From NCBI GenBank assembly GCA_003529325.1, contig DPVW01000062.1, forward strand, positions 503 through 7,808: a DNA stretch of 7,306 nt, read 5' to 3'. The notes beneath the pieces are model-generated. The model saw only the letters and a list, made by a program, of their open reading frames with translations, searched no databases and was not told the origin of the DNA. The stretch comes from Candidatus Latescibacterota bacterium. GTDB taxonomy: Bacteria; Latescibacterota; UBA2968; UBA8231. A program made the position numbers and the translations under genes. Shown here in pieces: positions 7,093 to 7,306 of this stretch. Within the stretch, counting starts at the first letter, position 1. Every line of letters begins with the position of its first letter.

Positions 7093-7213
7093 AACCCTCG
7101 CACGTGGTGCCGATGTCGACACCGTCGAAGTATTGCAGTTTCTTGACTGCTTCAACGGCGAAGAGGAATCGAGCTGCGGGTTGTCGTAACCGATTCTCTC
7201 CGCCACAGGCAAC

Positions 7214-7218
7214 GGAGG
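7214..7218 (+). promoter_or_regulatory. Strong Shine-Dalgarno sequence for the aldo/keto reductase
   Basis: GGAGG, extended by more G residues, lies eight bases before ATG 7227. It is the best ribosome binding site in the window and fixes the start of the downstream gene. The contrast with the weak sites inside the upstream cluster suggests that this gene is translated independently. Confidence 0.8.
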
Positions 7219-7226
7219 GGGAGAAT

Positions 7227-7306
7227 ATGCGCAAGGTGCAACTGGGGTCTACCGATCTCGAGGTATCCGCCATCGCCTATGGTGGCATGAGTCTGACACC
7301 CGAGCG
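7227..7306 (+). CDS. Aldo/keto reductase, N-terminal fragment (3' partial)
   Basis: Only the first 26 codons are inside the window. The N-terminus MRKVQLGSTDLEVSAIAYGG followed by MSLTP matches the beginning of NADPH-dependent aldo/keto reductases, where a basic start, LG-S/T-x-L-x-VS and a following GGM/GCM segment form the first strands of the TIM barrel. The catalytic Asp-Tyr-Lys-His residues lie beyond the edge, so activity and substrate cannot be judged. The start is supported by the GGAGG at 7214-7218. After a 323-base gap it is probably a separate transcription unit from the polysaccharide genes. Confidence 0.8.
   Translation, partial: MRKVQLGSTDLEVSAIAYGGMSLTPE

Larger units (their letters stand above)
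6904..7226 (+). other. Intergenic region between FlgM-like and aldo/keto reductase genes
   Basis: This 323-base stretch has no convincing gene on either strand. It begins with a CA-rich, G-poor run (about 6907-6935), then two copies of GGTCGAT (6934-6940 and 6958-6964). It also holds two perfect palindromes (6972-6981, 7081-7092), a hairpin (7000-7023) and a Shine-Dalgarno sequence for the next gene. No intrinsic terminator with a T-run was found. The promoter of the reductase gene is expected here, but no good -35/-10 pair is evident. The best -35-like hexamer, TTGACT at 7143-7148, lacks a matching -10. Confidence 0.6.

Noticed and set aside
7143..7172. Sigma-70 promoter based on TTGACT
   Set aside because: At 17-base spacing the -10 position reads AATCGA, a poor match to TATAAT, so the promoter is not supported.
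6886..7212. Minus-strand frame with AERIGYDNPQ, resembling part of an AraC-type helix-turn-helix
   Set aside because: Only about ten residues match. The rest of the frame is Ser/Thr-rich without the second helix, and it has no plausible ribosome binding site.

Overview
This window is a GC-rich bacterial chromosome segment in which almost everything reads left to right. The organism is probably Gram-negative (two membranes), because the second half encodes a Wza-like polysaccharide export protein and a Wzz-like chain-length protein, which act at the outer and inner membranes. The phylum cannot be fixed from sequence alone. The LepA sequence and the lepA-lepB-hemW arrangement would fit a GC-rich lineage outside the well-known model Proteobacteria, but that is only an impression.

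Left part (1-3632): a housekeeping cluster. The ribosomal GTPase LepA (elongation factor 4) lacks only about its first nine residues because of the window edge. It is followed after 27 bases by signal peptidase I (lepB) and then, with a 4-base ATGA overlap, by the radical SAM protein HemW. These act in translation, in cleavage of exported proteins, and in heme/iron-sulfur metabolism.

Middle part (3629-6567): a polysaccharide export pair joined to the same strand without any gap that could hold a separate terminator. The first gene encodes a periplasmic/outer-membrane protein with a Poly_export domain, about four SLBB-type domains and a C-terminal hydrophobic helix. The second encodes an inner-membrane PCP/Wzz protein with two membrane segments and no kinase domain. 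Between hemW and the SLBB gene lies a possible 13-codon mini-ORF with its own Shine-Dalgarno sequence. Its stop overlaps the likely ATG of the SLBB gene, suggesting translational coupling. Nine bases after the Wzz gene comes a small 108-residue protein whose C-terminal third resembles the helical motif of FlgM-type anti-sigma factors. No flagellar gene is in view.

Right part (6904-7306): a 323-base intergenic region with two perfect short palindromes and one hairpin, but no clear promoter or intrinsic terminator. It leads into the start of an aldo/keto reductase gene with a strong Shine-Dalgarno sequence, cut by the window end. No tRNA, rRNA, CRISPR array, insertion sequence or clear sign of horizontal transfer was found. 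The window looks mostly ordinary. The most interesting points are the link between housekeeping and polysaccharide export genes, the FlgM-like protein, and departures from consensus in HemW and the export protein.
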